Origin: Roseburia sp.
Lineage (GTDB): Bacteria; Bacillota; Clostridia; Lachnospirales; Lachnospiraceae
DNA length: 61,753 nucleotides
Direction of reading: 5' to 3'
NCBI GenBank assembly: GCA_023662875.1
Contig: JAMPIG010000001.1
Location: 66,640 to 128,392 of the forward strand
A model generated the notes under the pieces. That model was not told the DNA's origin. It did no database searches and was given only the letters and a program-made list of their open reading frames with translations. Position numbers and translations under genes: made by a program. Shown in pieces: positions 50,522 to 60,083 of this stretch (within the stretch, counting starts at the first letter, position 1; each line of letters begins with the position of its first letter).

Positions 50522-50899
50522 ATGGATAAAGAGGCGGAGAAGAAGGTTATGGTTTTAAAGAACGAGGAGCATGTAGGTGTGATCCAGATTGCCGACGATG
50601 TGGTGGCGATGATTGCGTCCCTGGCGGCGACGGAGGTAAAGGGCGTTCACGCTATGGCCGGAAACATTACCAACGAGCTGATGAGCAAGGCCGGCTTGAA
50701 GAAGCTGACCAAAGGCGTGCGTGTGACAGTCAAGGAGGGCAGCGTGACGGTGGATCTGGCCGTGACTATGGAGTACGGCTATAATATTCTGGCGACCTGC
50801 CAGAAGGTGCAGGGGAAGGTCAAGGCCGCTATCGAAAATATGACGGGTCTGGACTGTGCGGATGTGAATATCCGTATTGCGGGCGTGAAAGTAAAGTAG
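50522..50899 (+). CDS. Asp23/Gls24 family protein (YqhY-like)
   Basis: The 125-residue protein has the Asp23 pattern: IADDVVAMIASLAATEVKGVHAMAG, VRVTVKEGSVTVDLAVTMEYG and GLDCADVNIRIAGV. It lies directly before nusB, where YqhY sits in B. subtilis; YqhY has been linked to control of fatty acid synthesis there. It starts the nusB-to-recN cluster and has CAGGAGGAAATTTTAG upstream of the ATG. Confidence 0.93.
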   Translation: MDKEAEKKVMVLKNEEHVGVIQIADDVVAMIASLAATEVKGVHAMAGNITNELMSKAGLKKLTKGVRVTVKEGSVTVDLAVTMEYGYNILATCQKVQGKVKAAIENMTGLDCADVNIRIAGVKVK

Positions 50900-50915
50900 G
50901 ATAGGGAAAAGAACG

Positions 50916-51326
50916 ATGGGACGACATGAACTGAGGGAGCAGGTTTTCAGGCTGTTATTCCGTGTGGAATTTCATGATCCGGAGGACATGACGAGGCAGA
51001 TTGGCCTGTTTCTGGAGGACAGCGACGCAAACGCTTCCCGGAAGGAGCTGGACTATATCGCGGAGCGGTGTCAGGCTGTCCGGGAGAAGCTTTCCGAGAT
51101 CGATCCGCTGATCGACGGGAATACCGAGGGCTGGAATACGGCTCGTATGGGAAAGGCGGAGCTTGCGATCCTGCGTCTTGCGGTGTACGAGATGCGGTAT
51201 GACAGCGATATCCCGGAAAAGGTGGCGATTGACGAGGCGGTAGAGCTCGCCAAGAAATACGGCCAGGAGAATTCCGGCGGTTTTGTCAACGCCATTTTGG
51301 CGAAAATATTAAAGCTGGGTGATTGA
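50916..51326 (+). CDS. nusB: Transcription antitermination factor NusB
   Basis: The 136-residue helical RNA-binding protein acts with NusE in rRNA antitermination. Family hallmarks are REQVFRLLFRVEF and the C-terminal AELAILRLAVYEMRY, IPEKVAIDEAVELAKKYG and GFVNAILAKI. It overlaps xseA by 8 bp. Confidence 0.97.
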   Translation: MGRHELREQVFRLLFRVEFHDPEDMTRQIGLFLEDSDANASRKELDYIAERCQAVREKLSEIDPLIDGNTEGWNTARMGKAELAILRLAVYEMRYDSDIPEKVAIDEAVELAKKYGQENSGGFVNAILAKILKLGD

Positions 51327-52554
51327 GATTCGGAATGTTTATACGGTAGGACAGTTAAATTCATATATCAAAAATATGTTCACGCAGGACTATCTGCTGC
51401 AGAGCCTGTTTGTAAAGGGCGAGGTTAGTAATTGTAAATACCACGCCTCCGGACATATTTATTTTACCTTAAAGGACCCTAAGGGAGTGGTGAATTGTGT
51501 CATGTTCGCAGGCAACCGCGCGGGTCTTTCTTTTCGTTTGGCGGAAGGCCAGCAGGTTGTGGTGGGCGGCAGTGTGGACGTGTATGAGCGAGATGGAAAA
51601 TACCAGCTTTACGCAAAGCAGATCCTGCTGGACGGAAACGGGCAGCTCTACGAGAGATTCGAGCGGCTGAAGCGCGAGCTGGAGGAATCCGGTATGTTCT
51701 CCGGAGAATACAAGCAGCCGATTCCGAAATACATCCGGAGGCTGGGCGTAGTGACGGCGGACACGGGCGCGGCGATCCGGGATATCATCCAGATCGCCAG
51801 GCGGAGAAATCCTTATGTGCAGATTATCCTGTACCCGGCCATCGTCCAGGGGGAGGCCGCCGTCCCCAGTATTGTGAGCGGAATCCGGGCGCTGGAGCGA
51901 ATTGGAGTGGATGTGATGATCGTCGGAAGAGGCGGCGGGTCAATCGAGGATCTCTGGGCCTTTAACGAGCGGGAGGTAGCCCAGGCGGTGTTTGACTGTT
52001 CTGTGCCGGTGATCTCCGCGGTGGGACATGAGACCGATACCACGATCGTCGACTTTGTGGCGGATCTGAGAGCGCCGACGCCCTCCGCCGCGGCGGAGCT
52101 GGCTGTGGCGGATATCCGGGAGACGCTGCGTCAGATCGGCGGCTATGAAGAGGAGTTGAACCGCCAGATACTGCGGAAGCTGCGGGACAAGAGGGAGACG
52201 GCGAGGCAGCTGGAGCTCAGGCTGCGGGCGGTCAGCCCTGCGGGCAGGATCCGGGAGAAGCGGATGTGGGCTATGAGCATGGAAGAGCGGCTTCAGGAGC
52301 GGATGAACCGGCTGCTGCGCTCCCAAAGGCACCTGCTGGAGGTTTACATCGAGCGGCTTAAGGGTCTGTCGCCGCTGGAAAAGCTGAGCAGCGGATATTC
52401 CTACGTCTCGGACGAGGAAGGGCGGAATATCCGTTCGATCAGGCAGGTAAAGGAAGGACAGGTTGTAACGGTGCAGGTCAGCGACGGAGCCTTTCGCGCT
52501 GTTGTGGAGGACATTGTAAGAGAAGAATTCTCTGAAAAAAGGACTGGAAGATGA
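51319..52554 (+). CDS. xseA: Exodeoxyribonuclease VII large subunit
   Basis: The 411-residue nuclease subunit has an N-terminal OB fold (VYTVGQLNSYIKNMF, VKGEVSNCKYHASGHIYFTLKD) and the catalytic domain (VVTADTGAAIRDIIQIARRRNP, VGRGGGSIEDLWAFNE, SAVGHETDTTIVDFVADLRAPTPSAAAE). The start is GTG inside the end of nusB. A 173-bp purine-rich spacer separates it from xseB, although the two genes usually touch. Confidence 0.96.
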   Translation: MIEIRNVYTVGQLNSYIKNMFTQDYLLQSLFVKGEVSNCKYHASGHIYFTLKDPKGVVNCVMFAGNRAGLSFRLAEGQQVVVGGSVDVYERDGKYQLYAKQILLDGNGQLYERFERLKRELEESGMFSGEYKQPIPKYIRRLGVVTADTGAAIRDIIQIARRRNPYVQIILYPAIVQGEAAVPSIVSGIRALERIGVDVMIVGRGGGSIEDLWAFNEREVAQAVFDCSVPVISAVGHETDTTIVDFVADLRAPTPSAAAELAVADIRETLRQIGGYEEELNRQILRKLRDKRETARQLELRLRAVSPAGRIREKRMWAMSMEERLQERMNRLLRSQRHLLEVYIERLKGLSPLEKLSSGYSYVSDEEGRNIRSIRQVKEGQVVTVQVSDGAFRAVVEDIVREEFSEKRTGR

Positions 52555-52727
52555 TGTTTGGATCCAAGTTTGCGCTGCTGCGCAGCGGCGGACAAGGATA
52601 GGAAGAGGCCGGGAGAGGAAGCAGCTGGAAGCGGAAAGAGAAAAAGCGGAAAAGCGGGGGCGGGAGCGGCCGGGAGCGGAAGAAGAAAAAGCGGGGCATT
52701 AGGAACAGGAAAGGAAGCGGGAGCGGT

Positions 52728-52958
52728 ATGGGCGAGAAGGAATATCGGTTCAGTCTGGAGGAGAATTTCTCAAGGCTGGAGGAGACCATAGAAAAGCTGG
52801 AGCGGGAGGATATCTCGCTGGAGGAAGCGTTTCAGGCCTACAGCGAGGGGATGGCGACGCTGAAGCAGTGCAGCGAGCAGATCGACAGGGTGGAGAAAAG
52901 GGTACTGAAGCTTTCCGGGGAAGGACAGTTGGAGGTATTTGAAAATGGAGAAAAGTGA
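52728..52958 (+). CDS. xseB: Exodeoxyribonuclease VII small subunit
   Basis: The 76-residue helical subunit has SLEENFSRLEETIEKLERED and ISLEEAFQAYSEGM, the XseB pattern. It binds XseA to form exonuclease VII. It overlaps ispA by 14 bp. Confidence 0.95.
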   Translation: MGEKEYRFSLEENFSRLEETIEKLEREDISLEEAFQAYSEGMATLKQCSEQIDRVEKRVLKLSGEGQLEVFENGEK

Positions 52959-53868
52959 ATTCGAGCGTCTGCTGCAGGATAAGACAGAGGAGCTGAACCG
53001 GGTGATCGAGAGCTTTCTTCCGGAGGAGAAAGGATCTCAGAGGACAGTGCTGGAGGCCATGAATTACAGCGTCCGGGCCGGGGGAAAGAGACTGCGGCCC
53101 ATGCTGCTTTGGGAGACCTTTCTGCTCTGCGGGGGCCGGAAGGAGGACAGGAGGCTTATAGAGCCTTTCCTGGCCGCAGTGGAGATGATTCATACCTATT
53201 CCCTGGTGCATGACGATCTCCCGGCCATGGATAACGACGAGTATCGCAGGGGAAAAAGGACGACCTGGTCGGTATACGGGGAGGCCGTGGGGATTCTGGC
53301 GGGAGACGGACTGCTGAACTATGCCTTTGAGACGGCACTGAAGGCCTTCCCGCTTTGCGGAGAGGACTCCGATGCTGCGGGCAGGGTGGCGCGAAGTCTG
53401 GCTGTGCTTGCGCGGAAGGCCGGAGTTTACGGTATGATCGGCGGTCAGACGGTAGACCTGGAGACGGAGGGGAAAAACGGCCCTTTGGAGGGAGAGCAGC
53501 TTCTATTCATCCATGCGCATAAAACGGCAGCGCTGATCCAGGCACCGATGATGATCGGGGCGATTCTGGCGGGCGCTTCGGAAGAACGGATCCAGGATGC
53601 GGAGAAGTGCGGCTATCACATCGGAATCGCTTTCCAGATTCAGGATGATATCCTGGACGTAGTGGGGAACAGCGAGGAGTTGGGAAAGCCGGTGGGGAGC
53701 GACGCGCAGAACCGGAAGCTGACCTATGTAACCTGGAAGGGCTTGGAACAGGCCGGGGCGGATGTGGAGAACCTGTCCCGGGAGGCCCTGGAGCTGCTGG
53801 AGGAGCTGGGGGCGGAAAACGGGTTCCTGAAGCGGCTGACAGAGGAACTGATACATCGGAGGAAGTGA
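52945..53868 (+). CDS. ispA: Polyprenyl (farnesyl) diphosphate synthase
   Basis: The 307-residue prenyltransferase makes farnesyl or geranyl diphosphate. It has GGKRLRPMLL, the first aspartate-rich motif VHDDLPAMDND, the GQTVDLE segment, the lysine motif HAHKTAALI and the second aspartate-rich motif FQIQDDILDV. The ATG overlaps xseB and has GGAGG 9 nt upstream. It is followed by dxs, so the two isoprenoid genes are coupled. Confidence 0.95.
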   Translation: MEKSEFERLLQDKTEELNRVIESFLPEEKGSQRTVLEAMNYSVRAGGKRLRPMLLWETFLLCGGRKEDRRLIEPFLAAVEMIHTYSLVHDDLPAMDNDEYRRGKRTTWSVYGEAVGILAGDGLLNYAFETALKAFPLCGEDSDAAGRVARSLAVLARKAGVYGMIGGQTVDLETEGKNGPLEGEQLLFIHAHKTAALIQAPMMIGAILAGASEERIQDAEKCGYHIGIAFQIQDDILDVVGNSEELGKPVGSDAQNRKLTYVTWKGLEQAGADVENLSREALELLEELGAENGFLKRLTEELIHRRK

Positions 53869-53902
53869 GCAGATACGGCAGGAGCCGGAAAGGCGTGACG
53901 GC

Positions 53903-55774
53903 ATGTTTCTCGAAAAGATCGAAAAGACGAATGATATCAAACAGATCGATCAGGCGGACTGGTATATTCTGGCGGAGGAGATACGTCGTTTCCTGATTGA
54001 AAAAATCAGTATTACAGGGGGTCATCTGGGCTCCAACCTGGGAGCGGTGGAGCTGACGATGGCGCTGCATCTGGCGCTCCATCTTCCGGAGGATAAGATT
54101 ATCTGGGACGTGGGGCACCAGTCCTACACCCATAAAATTCTGACCGGGCGGAAGGAGGGCTTTGACACTCTGCGGCAGTTTCGCGGGATGAGCGGCTTCC
54201 CGAAACGGAAGGAGAGCGACTGCGACGTCTTTGAGACGGGACACAGCTCCACCTCGGTTTCCGCCGGGCTGGGACTGGTAAAGGCCCGGGATATCGTCGG
54301 AGGGGAGAATCTGGTAGTCTCTGTGATCGGGGACGGTTCCCTGACGGGAGGAATGGCCTACGAGGCGTTGAACAACGCTTCCAAGCTGGAGACGAATTTT
54401 ATTATCGTGCTGAACGACAACAATATGTCCATCTCGGAAAATGTGGGCGGAATGTCGAAGTATTTGAACAGTATCCGCACGGCCACCGGCTATCAGAATC
54501 TGAAAAAAGGTATTTATAACGCGCTGCTGAGTACCAGGGGCGGATCCAGTACCATTGCGAAGATCCGCCAGGTGAAGAGCAGCGTCAAGCATCTTGTGAT
54601 TCCCGGGATGCTCTTTGAGGATATGGGGCTTACCTACCTGGGGCCGGTGGACGGACATAATATCGAGGATATGATCCGGGTTATCCATGAGGCCAGGCGC
54701 GTCAAGGGGGCGGTTCTGGTTCATGTGATGACCCAGAAAGGAAAGGGGTACGTGCCGGCGGAACGTCATCCTGCCCGTTTTCACGGGACGGAGCCCTTCG
54801 AGATCGAGACGGGGATTCCCTCCAGGCCCAGGACGCTGGCAAATTATACGGATGTTTTCTCGACCGTGATGTGTAAGCTGGGGCAGCGGGATGAAAAGGT
54901 GGTGGCGATTACCGCAGCCATGCCCGACGGGACGGGGCTGAAGCGGTTCCGCAATATGTATCCGGATCGATTTTTTGACGTGGGGATTGCGGAGCAGCAT
55001 GCGGTCACCTTTGCGGCGGGACTTGCGGCGGGAGGCCTGAAGCCCATTGTGGCGGTGTATTCCTCCTTCTTACAACGCGCCTACGATCAGATCCTGCACG
55101 ACGTCTGCCTGCAGAACCTGCCGGTGGTCTTTGCCATCGACCGGGCGGGGCTTGTGGGAAGCGACGGGGAAACCCATCAGGGAATCTTTGATTTTACATA
55201 TCTGACCGGGATTCCCAATATGCATGTCTGCGCTCCGAAAAACAAGTGGGAGCTCTCGGATATGATGAAGTTTGCCGTGGCGTTCGGAGCGCCCATCGCG
55301 GTGCGCTACCCCAGGGGGCTCGCCTACGATGGGCTGAAGGAATACCGAGCGCCCGTAGAGCTTGGGAAGGCGGAGTGGATCTATCGGGAGTGGGAGATCG
55401 CGCTGTTTGCCGTGGGGAGCATGGTAAAGACCGGGGAGAAGGTGCGGGAGATGCTGAAGGAAAAGGGGTACGGCGTCAGTCTGATCAACGCCCGGTTTGT
55501 GAAGCCGGTGGACGAGGAGGCGATCGAGGATGCCTGCCGGGAGCATGTGCTGATCGTCAGCATGGAGGAAAATGTTTTCTGCGGCGGTTACGGGGAGAAG
55601 GTGCTGGACTGCATGAACCGAAAAGGTCTGAAAAACAGTTTCCTGAATATCAGTCTGCCGGATCTTTACGTGGAGCATGGTAATGTGGAGCTGTTGAAGC
55701 GGGAGACCGGTATCGACGCGGACAGTATCGCGGCGCGGATCTGCGAGGCGTTGGAAAAAAGGAAGAACGGATGA
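53903..55774 (+). CDS. dxs: 1-deoxy-D-xylulose-5-phosphate synthase
   Basis: The 623-residue TPP enzyme joins pyruvate and glyceraldehyde 3-phosphate in the first step of the MEP pathway. Visible motifs are GGHLGSNLGAVELTMALH, WDVGHQSYTHKILTGR, the TPP motif GDGSLTGGMAYEALNNA, and the C-terminal DVGIAEQHAVTFAAGLA, with DRAGLVGSDGETHQG. It ends inside the tlyA start (4-bp overlap). Confidence 0.97.
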   Translation: MFLEKIEKTNDIKQIDQADWYILAEEIRRFLIEKISITGGHLGSNLGAVELTMALHLALHLPEDKIIWDVGHQSYTHKILTGRKEGFDTLRQFRGMSGFPKRKESDCDVFETGHSSTSVSAGLGLVKARDIVGGENLVVSVIGDGSLTGGMAYEALNNASKLETNFIIVLNDNNMSISENVGGMSKYLNSIRTATGYQNLKKGIYNALLSTRGGSSTIAKIRQVKSSVKHLVIPGMLFEDMGLTYLGPVDGHNIEDMIRVIHEARRVKGAVLVHVMTQKGKGYVPAERHPARFHGTEPFEIETGIPSRPRTLANYTDVFSTVMCKLGQRDEKVVAITAAMPDGTGLKRFRNMYPDRFFDVGIAEQHAVTFAAGLAAGGLKPIVAVYSSFLQRAYDQILHDVCLQNLPVVFAIDRAGLVGSDGETHQGIFDFTYLTGIPNMHVCAPKNKWELSDMMKFAVAFGAPIAVRYPRGLAYDGLKEYRAPVELGKAEWIYREWEIALFAVGSMVKTGEKVREMLKEKGYGVSLINARFVKPVDEEAIEDACREHVLIVSMEENVFCGGYGEKVLDCMNRKGLKNSFLNISLPDLYVEHGNVELLKRETGIDADSIAARICEALEKRKNG

Positions 55775-56652
55775 AGGAACGATTGGATGTGATCCTGGTA
55801 AATCAGGGATATGCCGCTTCCCGGGAGAAGGCAAAGGCGATCCTGATGTCGGGAAAGGTCTATGTAAATGGACAGAAAGAGGATAAGGCGGGAACCTTTT
55901 TTGACGAAAGTAAGATTAAGCTGGAGGTCAGGGGGGAGAGCCTGAAATATGTCAGCCGGGGCGGATTGAAGCTGGAGAAGGCGGTGGAAGTCTGGACTCT
56001 CGCTCTGGAGGGGAAGGTCTGTATGGATATCGGCGCTTCCACAGGCGGCTTCACGGATTGTATGCTGCAAGGCGGCGCAAAAAAGGTTTATTCTGTGGAT
56101 GTGGGACATGGGCAGCTGGCCTGGAAGCTGCGCAATGACGGGAGGGTAGTCTGTATGGAGCAGACTAATTTCCGCTATACAAAGCCGGAGGACATCGAGG
56201 AGCGGCTGGACTTTGCCAGCGTGGACGTCTCCTTTATCTCGCTCACCAAAATTCTGATTCCGGCCAGAAACCTGCTGAAGGAGGGCGGCGAGATGGTCTG
56301 CCTGATCAAGCCGCAGTTCGAGGCGGGACGGGAAAAGGTCGGCAAGAATGGCGTGGTCAGGGAACCGGCGGTTCACCGCGAGGTGATCGGGAAGATTGTG
56401 GATTACGCGGACAGCATCGGTTTTACGGTGTTGGATCTGGATTATTCTCCCATCAAGGGGCCGGAGGGCAATATCGAGTACCTGCTGTATCTGCGGAAGG
56501 AGAGGGAGCCGGAGGATACGATAGCGGCGCTTACGGAGCAGGAGGCGGAGGCGGTTTTGCACAGGATTACGGAGACGGGAAGCGGATTGTCCCGCGGCGA
56601 AGAGTGGGTCGGAAGGATCCGGGCGACGGTGGAGAATTCGTATTTGTTGTAA
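55771..56652 (+). CDS. tlyA: TlyA family RNA methyltransferase / hemolysin-like protein
   Basis: The 293-residue protein has an N-terminal S4 RNA-binding domain (MKERLDVILVNQGYAASREK) and a FtsJ-type methyltransferase domain with SAM motif DIGASTGGFTDCMLQ, SVDVGHGQLAWKLR, and DVSFISLTKIL. TlyA proteins 2'-O-methylate ribosomal RNA in other bacteria. Its position between dxs and nadK is the standard Firmicutes order. Confidence 0.94.
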   Translation: MKERLDVILVNQGYAASREKAKAILMSGKVYVNGQKEDKAGTFFDESKIKLEVRGESLKYVSRGGLKLEKAVEVWTLALEGKVCMDIGASTGGFTDCMLQGGAKKVYSVDVGHGQLAWKLRNDGRVVCMEQTNFRYTKPEDIEERLDFASVDVSFISLTKILIPARNLLKEGGEMVCLIKPQFEAGREKVGKNGVVREPAVHREVIGKIVDYADSIGFTVLDLDYSPIKGPEGNIEYLLYLRKEREPEDTIAALTEQEAEAVLHRITETGSGLSRGEEWVGRIRATVENSYLL

Positions 56653-56734
56653 AAGATCGGGAAGTAAGCGGGAATCGGAATCCTTTCAGGAGATGGAGAA
56701 TGGCGCATGTAAAGCCGGGCGCGGAGGGACAGGA

Positions 56735-57625
56735 GTGAAGCATTTTTTAATCTATACCAACAGGCACAAGGACAAGGAGCTTGCGGTCACGAAGCGGATC
56801 TGCGCTTTTTTGCGGGAGCGGGGGCAGCAGGTCTCGGTATGGGCGGAGGGCGACTGCAGGGAGAATGCGGGGCGTGACGCGATGTCAGAGGCAGGAATGA
56901 TTGAGAAGAGCTCTGCAGAAAGAGAGGTTCCAGAGGACGCGGACTGTATGATTGTGCTCGGGGGAGACGGAACCATGCTGCGGGCGGTTCGGGAGACCAG
57001 AGGGCTGAGGCTCCCCATGATCGGCGTCAACCTGGGCACGCTGGGATATATGACGGAGATCGAGCCCGCGAATCTGGAGGAATCTCTGGAGAGGCTCATC
57101 GCCGGGGATTATGTGCAGGAGAGCCGGATGATGCTGAACGGCAGGGTACGTTTTTCGGAAGGCGGAACCGAGGAAGGATGGGCGCTAAACGATATTGTTA
57201 TCTCGAGGAAGGGTTCCCTTCGAATTATCCGCTTTTACATTTATGTCAACGGACAGTTTTTAAAGGATTACAGCGCGGACGGAGTGATTGTGACGACGCC
57301 CACCGGTTCTACGGGCTATAACCTGTCTGCGGGAGGCCCGCTGATCGAGCCGGGGGCTAAGCTGATTATGCTGACGCCGATCTGTCCGCATACCCTGAAT
57401 CAGAGAAGTATTATCCTGTCAGCGGAGGACGAGGTGGAGATTGAGATTCCTCAGGGTCGGGAGGAGAGCGTCCAGACGGTGGAAGCAAGCTTCGACGGGG
57501 GCCATGTGATTCCTCTGAGGACCGGGGACAGGATACGGGTCGTACAGTCGGAGAAGCAGGCGGAGTTTATTCGGCTGAACCGGGTCAGCTTTCTGGAGGT
57601 ACTGCACAGGAAGCTTGCCGAATAA
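56735..57625 (+). CDS. nadK: NAD kinase
   Basis: The 296-residue kinase makes NADP from NAD. Motifs are the nucleotide-binding GGDGTML, the GSTGYN loop in TTPTGSTGYNLSAGG, and NDIVISR. The N-terminus is GTG with GCGGAGGGACAGGA upstream, giving KHFLIYTNRHKDK; another 14 codons upstream are open. An extra loop (about 45-70) is longer than in B. subtilis NadK. Confidence 0.95.
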   Translation: MKHFLIYTNRHKDKELAVTKRICAFLRERGQQVSVWAEGDCRENAGRDAMSEAGMIEKSSAEREVPEDADCMIVLGGDGTMLRAVRETRGLRLPMIGVNLGTLGYMTEIEPANLEESLERLIAGDYVQESRMMLNGRVRFSEGGTEEGWALNDIVISRKGSLRIIRFYIYVNGQFLKDYSADGVIVTTPTGSTGYNLSAGGPLIEPGAKLIMLTPICPHTLNQRSIILSAEDEVEIEIPQGREESVQTVEASFDGGHVIPLRTGDRIRVVQSEKQAEFIRLNRVSFLEVLHRKLAE

Positions 57626-57667
57626 CGTACAAAGATTGTGCACGGGTTGGAAGAGAGGGGTAGGATT

Positions 57668-58129
57668 ATGAAGAAGACCAGACACGCAAAGATTATCGAG
57701 CTGATCCGGAAGTATGAGGTGGAGACTCAGGAAGAGCTGGCAGCGCGGCTGCGGGAGGCAGGCTTTAACGTAACCCAGGCCACGGTATCCCGGGATATCC
57801 GGGAGCTGAAGCTGTCAAAGGTGCCCGCCCGTCGGGGAAGGCAGAAGTATGTGGCGCTGAAGCAGGAGGACGGCCATCTGGAGGACAAGTACAGCAGGGT
57901 GCTTCGTGACGGATATGTGTATATGGAGATGGCGCAGAATATTCTGGTGATCCGAACCGTGTCCGGTATGGCTATGGCGGTGGCAGCGGCTCTGGACGCG
58001 CTGAAATTTGAGGAGGTTGTGGGCTGCATCGCGGGGGATGATACGATCTTTGTGGCGGTGCGCACCGCGGAGGAGACCCGCACGCTGATGGAGAAGATAC
58101 AGAAGCTGCTGAGAAATGGATTCGATTGA
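57668..58129 (+). CDS. argR: Arginine repressor ArgR
   Basis: The 153-residue regulator has a winged-helix domain (EELAARLREAGFNVTQATVSRDIRELKL) and a C-terminal arginine-binding oligomerisation domain with TVSGMAMAVAAALDAL and GCIAGDDTIFVAVRT. It lies in the standard argR-recN order. AGAGGGGTAGGATT precedes the ATG. Confidence 0.96.
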   Translation: MKKTRHAKIIELIRKYEVETQEELAARLREAGFNVTQATVSRDIRELKLSKVPARRGRQKYVALKQEDGHLEDKYSRVLRDGYVYMEMAQNILVIRTVSGMAMAVAAALDALKFEEVVGCIAGDDTIFVAVRTAEETRTLMEKIQKLLRNGFD

Positions 58130-58159
58130 TACGATAAGGGTGCAGCGCGAGGGAGAGCA

Positions 58160-58285
58160 ATCGGCGGAGAAGCGAAGGACGCCGGTGAAGAGAGAAAGAG
58201 AATCGGCGGAGAAGCGAAGGACGCCGGTGAAGAGAGAAAGAGAATCGGCGGAGAAGCGAAGAATACCGCCGAGGGAAGAAAAAGA
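58160..58285 (+). repeat. Three 42-bp tandem repeats between argR and recN
   Basis: Units begin at 58160, 58202 and 58244; the third diverges after about 24 bp. Translated in one frame they give SAEKRRTPVKRERE repeats, but the frame has no ribosome binding site. It fills most of the 208-bp gap. Confidence 0.85.
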
Positions 58286-58337
58286 GTCGGAAAAAGACAA
58301 AAACGATGCCGCAGCAGGCGGCGGAATGTGAGGTAAA

Positions 58338-60023
58338 ATGCTACAGAGTTTACATGTGAAGAACCTGGCTCTGATCGAGGAGACGGAGGTTGAGTTTACG
58401 GAAGGCTTGAATATATTGACCGGCGAGACCGGCGCGGGGAAATCCCTGCTGATCGGGAGTATCAATCTGGCGCTGGGGGGAAAATTTGAACGGGAGATGC
58501 TCCGCAAGGGGGCGGACAGCGCTCTGGTGGAGTTGATTTTTACCGGAAACGGCCCCCGGGTTCGGGAAAAACTGGAGCAGATGGAGCTGGAGCCGTCGGA
58601 GGAGGATACGGTTATCATCAGCAGAAGGCTTTCGGCTGGAAAAAGCGTCTGCCGGATCAACGGGGAGACGGTGACCGCGAAACAGGTCAAGGAGCTGGCG
58701 GAAACGCTGATCGACATTCACGGACAGCACGAGCACCAGTCCCTGCTGAACCGCCGGAAGCACATGGAGATTCTGGATTCCTACTGCGGCACCGGCTATG
58801 AGAGAGCGGCGGAGGCGGTTCGCCAGGCGTTTTTCAGGTGCGCCGGGCTGCGGAAGACCCTGCAGGAGGAGAGCATGGACGAGGAGGCCAGACAGAAGGA
58901 ACAATCGCTGGCGGAATTTGAAGTCCGGGAAATCCAGGAGGCGTCCCTGAAGCCGGGGGAGGATGAGGAGCTGGAGCAGAGATACCGTCTGATGACGAAC
59001 AGCAAGCGTATCCTGGAGGGACTTTCGGAGAGCAGGCAGCTTACGGGAAACGACGGGCAGGACGGCGCAGGAGAGGCGTTGAGCAGGGCGCTTCGGGCCA
59101 TGCGCGGCGTATCGGGCTTTGATCCCCGTCTGCAGGAGCTGGAGGAACAGCTGGCGGAAATCGACAGCCTGCTGGCGGATTACAACCGGGACGTGGCGGA
59201 ATATATGGCCGACTGTGAGTTTGACGAAAAAGATTTTGAAACGACAGAGAGACGACTGAACCTTCTCAATCATTTAAAGGGGAAATACGGAGATACTGTG
59301 GAAGAGGTATTGGAATATGAGCGAACCAGACGGGGCTATCTGGAAAAGCTGGCGGACTATGACGTTTATCTGGAGAGAATGGAGAAGGAGCTGAAGAAAG
59401 CGGAGACAGAATTGGAAAAGGCTTGTGAAAAGCTTTCCAAGATTCGGAAAAGGGATGGAGCCGTCCTGCAGCAGAAGCTGAAGGATGCCCTGATTCATCT
59501 GAATTTTTCCGCGGTAGAGTTTGAGATTACTGTGAGTCGGGCCGCCAATATTTCCGCCTCCGGTTGGGATGAGGTGGAATTCAGGATCTCTACCAACCCG
59601 GGGGAACCCTTAATGTCCCTGAGTCAGGTAGCCAGCGGCGGCGAGCTGTCCAGGGTCATGCTGGCGATCAAAACGGTGCTGGCGGGCCGGGATGAAATCG
59701 ACACCCTGATTTTTGACGAGATTGATGCGGGAATCAGCGGAAGAACCGCCTGGAGAGTGTCCGAGCAGCTGAATGCGGCAGCCAAGGCACATCAGGTGAT
59801 CTGTATTACACATTTACCCCAGATCGCGGCGATGGCGGATCATCATCTTTGCATCGAAAAAAGCAGCACGGAAGCTAATACGATCACCAATATCCGCTCG
59901 CTGGACGCGGAGGAAGGCCTGGGAGAGCTTGCCAGACTTCTGGGAAGCGATACCGCGACGGACGCGGCGCTTTCCAACGCCAGGGAGATGCGGACGCTGG
60001 CGCTGAAGCAAAAAGGGATTTAA
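58338..60023 (+). CDS. recN: DNA repair protein RecN
   Basis: The 561-residue SMC-like protein acts in double-strand break repair. It has Walker A GETGAGKSLL, a coiled-coil arm (about 160-370), the ABC signature LSQVASGGELSRVMLAIK, and Walker B TLIFDEIDAGISG. The start ATG follows GTGAGGTAAA. Its terminator overlaps the spoIVB leader. Confidence 0.96.
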   Translation: MLQSLHVKNLALIEETEVEFTEGLNILTGETGAGKSLLIGSINLALGGKFEREMLRKGADSALVELIFTGNGPRVREKLEQMELEPSEEDTVIISRRLSAGKSVCRINGETVTAKQVKELAETLIDIHGQHEHQSLLNRRKHMEILDSYCGTGYERAAEAVRQAFFRCAGLRKTLQEESMDEEARQKEQSLAEFEVREIQEASLKPGEDEELEQRYRLMTNSKRILEGLSESRQLTGNDGQDGAGEALSRALRAMRGVSGFDPRLQELEEQLAEIDSLLADYNRDVAEYMADCEFDEKDFETTERRLNLLNHLKGKYGDTVEEVLEYERTRRGYLEKLADYDVYLERMEKELKKAETELEKACEKLSKIRKRDGAVLQQKLKDALIHLNFSAVEFEITVSRAANISASGWDEVEFRISTNPGEPLMSLSQVASGGELSRVMLAIKTVLAGRDEIDTLIFDEIDAGISGRTAWRVSEQLNAAAKAHQVICITHLPQIAAMADHHLCIEKSSTEANTITNIRSLDAEEGLGELARLLGSDTATDAALSNAREMRTLALKQKGI

Positions 60024-60047
60024 AAAAACGCGGCAAATTTTCTCTGC

Positions 60048-60076
60048 GAATGAAAACGAAAAAACTTCACATACTA
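60048..60076 (+). promoter_or_regulatory. Candidate sigma-G promoter of spoIVB
   Basis: GAATG (60048-60052), 17 bp, CATACTA (60070-60076). This matches the forespore sigma-G consensus (gHATR-N17/18-CATnHTA), and spoIVB is controlled by sigma-G (and sigma-F) in B. subtilis. The spoIVB start is 78 bp downstream. Confidence 0.7.
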
Positions 60077-60083
60077 GAACAGG

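Noticed and set aside
58116..58331. 71-codon frame of KRERESAEK-type repeats between argR and recN
   Set aside because: No ribosome binding site, overlaps the end of argR, and its composition is simply that of the 42-bp purine-rich repeats.
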